This document shows, in pieces, positions 62,816 to 64,000 of a stretch of 64,000 bases of DNA. This DNA comes from Candidatus Limnocylindrales bacterium (GTDB lineage Bacteria > Moduliflexota > Moduliflexia > Moduliflexales > JAUQPW01): assembly GCA_035559535.1 (NCBI GenBank), contig DATMBG010000021.1:162398-226397 (forward strand). The letters are read 5' to 3'. How positions within the stretch are numbered: position 1 is the stretch's first letter; each line of letters opens with the position of its first letter. The translations under genes were made by a program, and so were the position numbers. Under the pieces are notes generated by a model. The model had not been told where the DNA came from. It saw only the letters and a program-made list of their open reading frames with translations, and searched no databases.

Positions 62816-63760
62816 ATGATAACCCGAGCGACTCTTAAAGGACATCCCATTCATTCCATATGGGTTGTGCTTCCCATTGGAGCTTTTTCAGCTTCCTTTG
62901 TCGCTGATCTTGTTTCTTTTTGGAGCCAGGACTCCATCTGGTACTGGCTGGGATGGTATAACTTATGGATAGGTTTTATAGGAGGGCTGGCAGCGGTAAT
63001 TCCGGGTCTTATAGACTATTTTTCTCTTCCTAAAGAAAGTGCTGCCCGGCGTACCGCTTTCCTTCATGCAAGCCTGGCCCTGGTTATGCTGATTTTGTTT
63101 TTTATAAGTCTTCTACAGCATGGAAGTTCTACGGCTCCCTTACAACCTGCCTGGAAATCAGGATTTTTATTCTCTTTGATGGGAATCCTGGTTATGCTGG
63201 CCGTGGGATGGTTGGGGGGATCCCTGGTATATAAATATCAGGTAGGGGTTCAACCACCCAAAGATCTTGATCTTGAAACCCTTGGGGAACCCAGGAGCAT
63301 AGCCAATATCAAGGGTCATCCCATCCATCCCATGTTGGTACCTATGCCCCTCACGCTTTTTCTGGTTTCCGTCCTGTTTGATCTGTTTGTTTTATTCGGA
63401 AAAGAGGCCGCTTTCTGGGAACGGCTCGCTTTTTATGAACTCAGTCTAAGTTTAGGAGGAGCCGCTTTAGCCTTTTTTCCCGGAATGATAGATGCCTTTC
63501 ATGTCCTTTCCCTACCGTCCGGACAGACAGTAGGTAAGCATGTTATAGCCATTGCCTTATTCCTTTCTTCACTTACCATCAGCCTGGTAGTCCGTGTCTC
63601 TGGGCTCCCGTTCGCCTGGTGGGTTGGTTTTATAGCTTCTCTGGTGGGCCTGGTTTTCTTGGGCATAGGAGGCTGGTTCGGAGGGGAGAATGTTTATCGG
63701 GAACGAATAGGGATCGAAAAAGAAAGGGTTCAGGCCCGGGCTGAAACTTTACCGCGGTAA
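62816..63760 (+). CDS. Membrane protein with two DUF2231 domains
   Basis: 314 residues, about eight helices. The DUF2231 start motif 'KGHPIHSIWVVLPIGAFSAS' occurs near residue 8 and again as 'KGHPIHPMLVPMPLTLFLVS' near 168, so the protein is a tandem duplication of a four-helix unit. Each half has the paired-His 'GHPIH' motif that may bind heme or metal. The halves are joined by 'EPRSIAN'. Function unknown. GAGGAG site just before the ATG. Confidence 0.85.
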   Translation: MITRATLKGHPIHSIWVVLPIGAFSASFVADLVSFWSQDSIWYWLGWYNLWIGFIGGLAAVIPGLIDYFSLPKESAARRTAFLHASLALVMLILFFISLLQHGSSTAPLQPAWKSGFLFSLMGILVMLAVGWLGGSLVYKYQVGVQPPKDLDLETLGEPRSIANIKGHPIHPMLVPMPLTLFLVSVLFDLFVLFGKEAAFWERLAFYELSLSLGGAALAFFPGMIDAFHVLSLPSGQTVGKHVIAIALFLSSLTISLVVRVSGLPFAWWVGFIASLVGLVFLGIGGWFGGENVYRERIGIEKERVQARAETLPR

Positions 63761-63792
63761 AGAATTTTATCCTGAACTAATCCCTTCAACCC

Positions 63793-63949
63793 CCATACGT
63801 ACCAGGTTAAGCTGAGAAGTCCCATCCAGGACGAACTGTCTGTAACCCCCGACGTAGGTCGAGGGATCCAGTCATTCAGACCCTGGCGGAGTGGCCCGTG
63901 AAACAGATCGCCCCGTCGGGGCTAATCTCCTTATTCTGGTGTGTATGCC
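63793..63949 (+). repeat. Dispersed element family A, complete copy
   Basis: 157 bp with left end CCATACGTACCAGGTTAAG and right end CTTATTCTGGTGTGTATGC: 15 of 19 positions match when one is inverted. It contains GTCGAGGGATCCAGTCATTC and ACAGATCGCCCCGTCGGGGC. Confidence 0.8.
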
Positions 63950-63989
63950 TCTGATCCCTCTCCCCTCACCCCTTGTCCCCCTCTCCTGT

Positions 63990-64000
63990 GTAGGGGCGGG
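63990..64000. repeat. Palindrome family B, truncated by the window end
   Basis: GTAGGGGCGGG is the left arm of the family, cut by the end of the sequence. Confidence 0.5.

Overview
The window looks like a chromosomal stretch from a Gram-negative (diderm) bacterium of medium GC content. It carries lptE, an MsbA-type flippase, a Tol system, outer-membrane beta-barrel genes and Wzm/Wzt-type polysaccharide export. The order leuS-lptE-holA-rpsT and the gene content suggest a Desulfobacterota-, NC10- or related lineage. That is inference; no rRNA or tRNA gene was found to place it.

Layout. 50-12894 (minus) is a surface-polysaccharide locus: beta-barrel and FecR proteins, a NusG-like antiterminator, two DegT aminotransferases, a Wzm/Wzt exporter, a hexapeptide acyltransferase, a Gfo/Idh dehydrogenase, a FemAB/GNAT-like transferase and a sugar N-formyltransferase. 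13710-18670 holds leuS, lptE, holA (plus) and rpsT (minus). 18959-27031 is a TPR-HEAT protein and a tolQ-tolR-tonB/tolA-tolB-cpoB operon with no pal. 27045-31290 is the glycine cleavage set gcvT-gcvPA-gcvPB without gcvH. 31462-34333 is a TRAP transporter with a fused DctQM permease. 34407-39428 has redox and lipid-type genes: a TlpA-like thioredoxin, a B12-radical SAM protein, a geranylgeranyl-reductase-like flavoprotein, YceI, and a short glutaredoxin/GST-N gene with an in-frame TGA followed by a hairpin. 40085-48208 is a second envelope-glycan region: O-antigen ligase, GT9, MsbA, a sigma-54 activator and a priming glycosyltransferase. 48437-51980 holds a DnaJ-domain protein, a membrane protein, a WYL regulator and a lipoprotein. 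52202-59337 is a compact CRISPR-Cas effector operon resembling type I-A (csa5-like, cas7, cas5, cas3', an unknown gene, cas3'', cas8a-like, cas6), with no adaptation genes and no array in the window. 59597-63760 holds a small secreted protein, a beta-lactamase-fold hydrolase and a tandem DUF2231 membrane protein.

The most notable observation is at 38658-38879. A 73-codon glutaredoxin-like frame has TGA exactly where the first Cys of a CPYC motif should be, a strong hairpin centred about 25 nt downstream that fits a bacterial SECIS, and a good sigma-70 promoter upstream. It is probably a selenoprotein. A GST C-terminal domain lies 186 nt downstream in the same frame.

Intergenic DNA is crowded with dispersed repeats. 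One family is perfect palindromes with a GTAGGG-type edge and a variable, internally compensated core; one copy lies in frame inside gcvPB. Another is MITE-like elements of about 160 bp with ends like CATACGCGCCAGGATAAG; one partial copy supplies the C-terminus of the Gfo/Idh protein. The Cas operon is bracketed by related flanks: remnants of the upstream WYL gene leader and lipoprotein gene recur directly after the cas6 stop.
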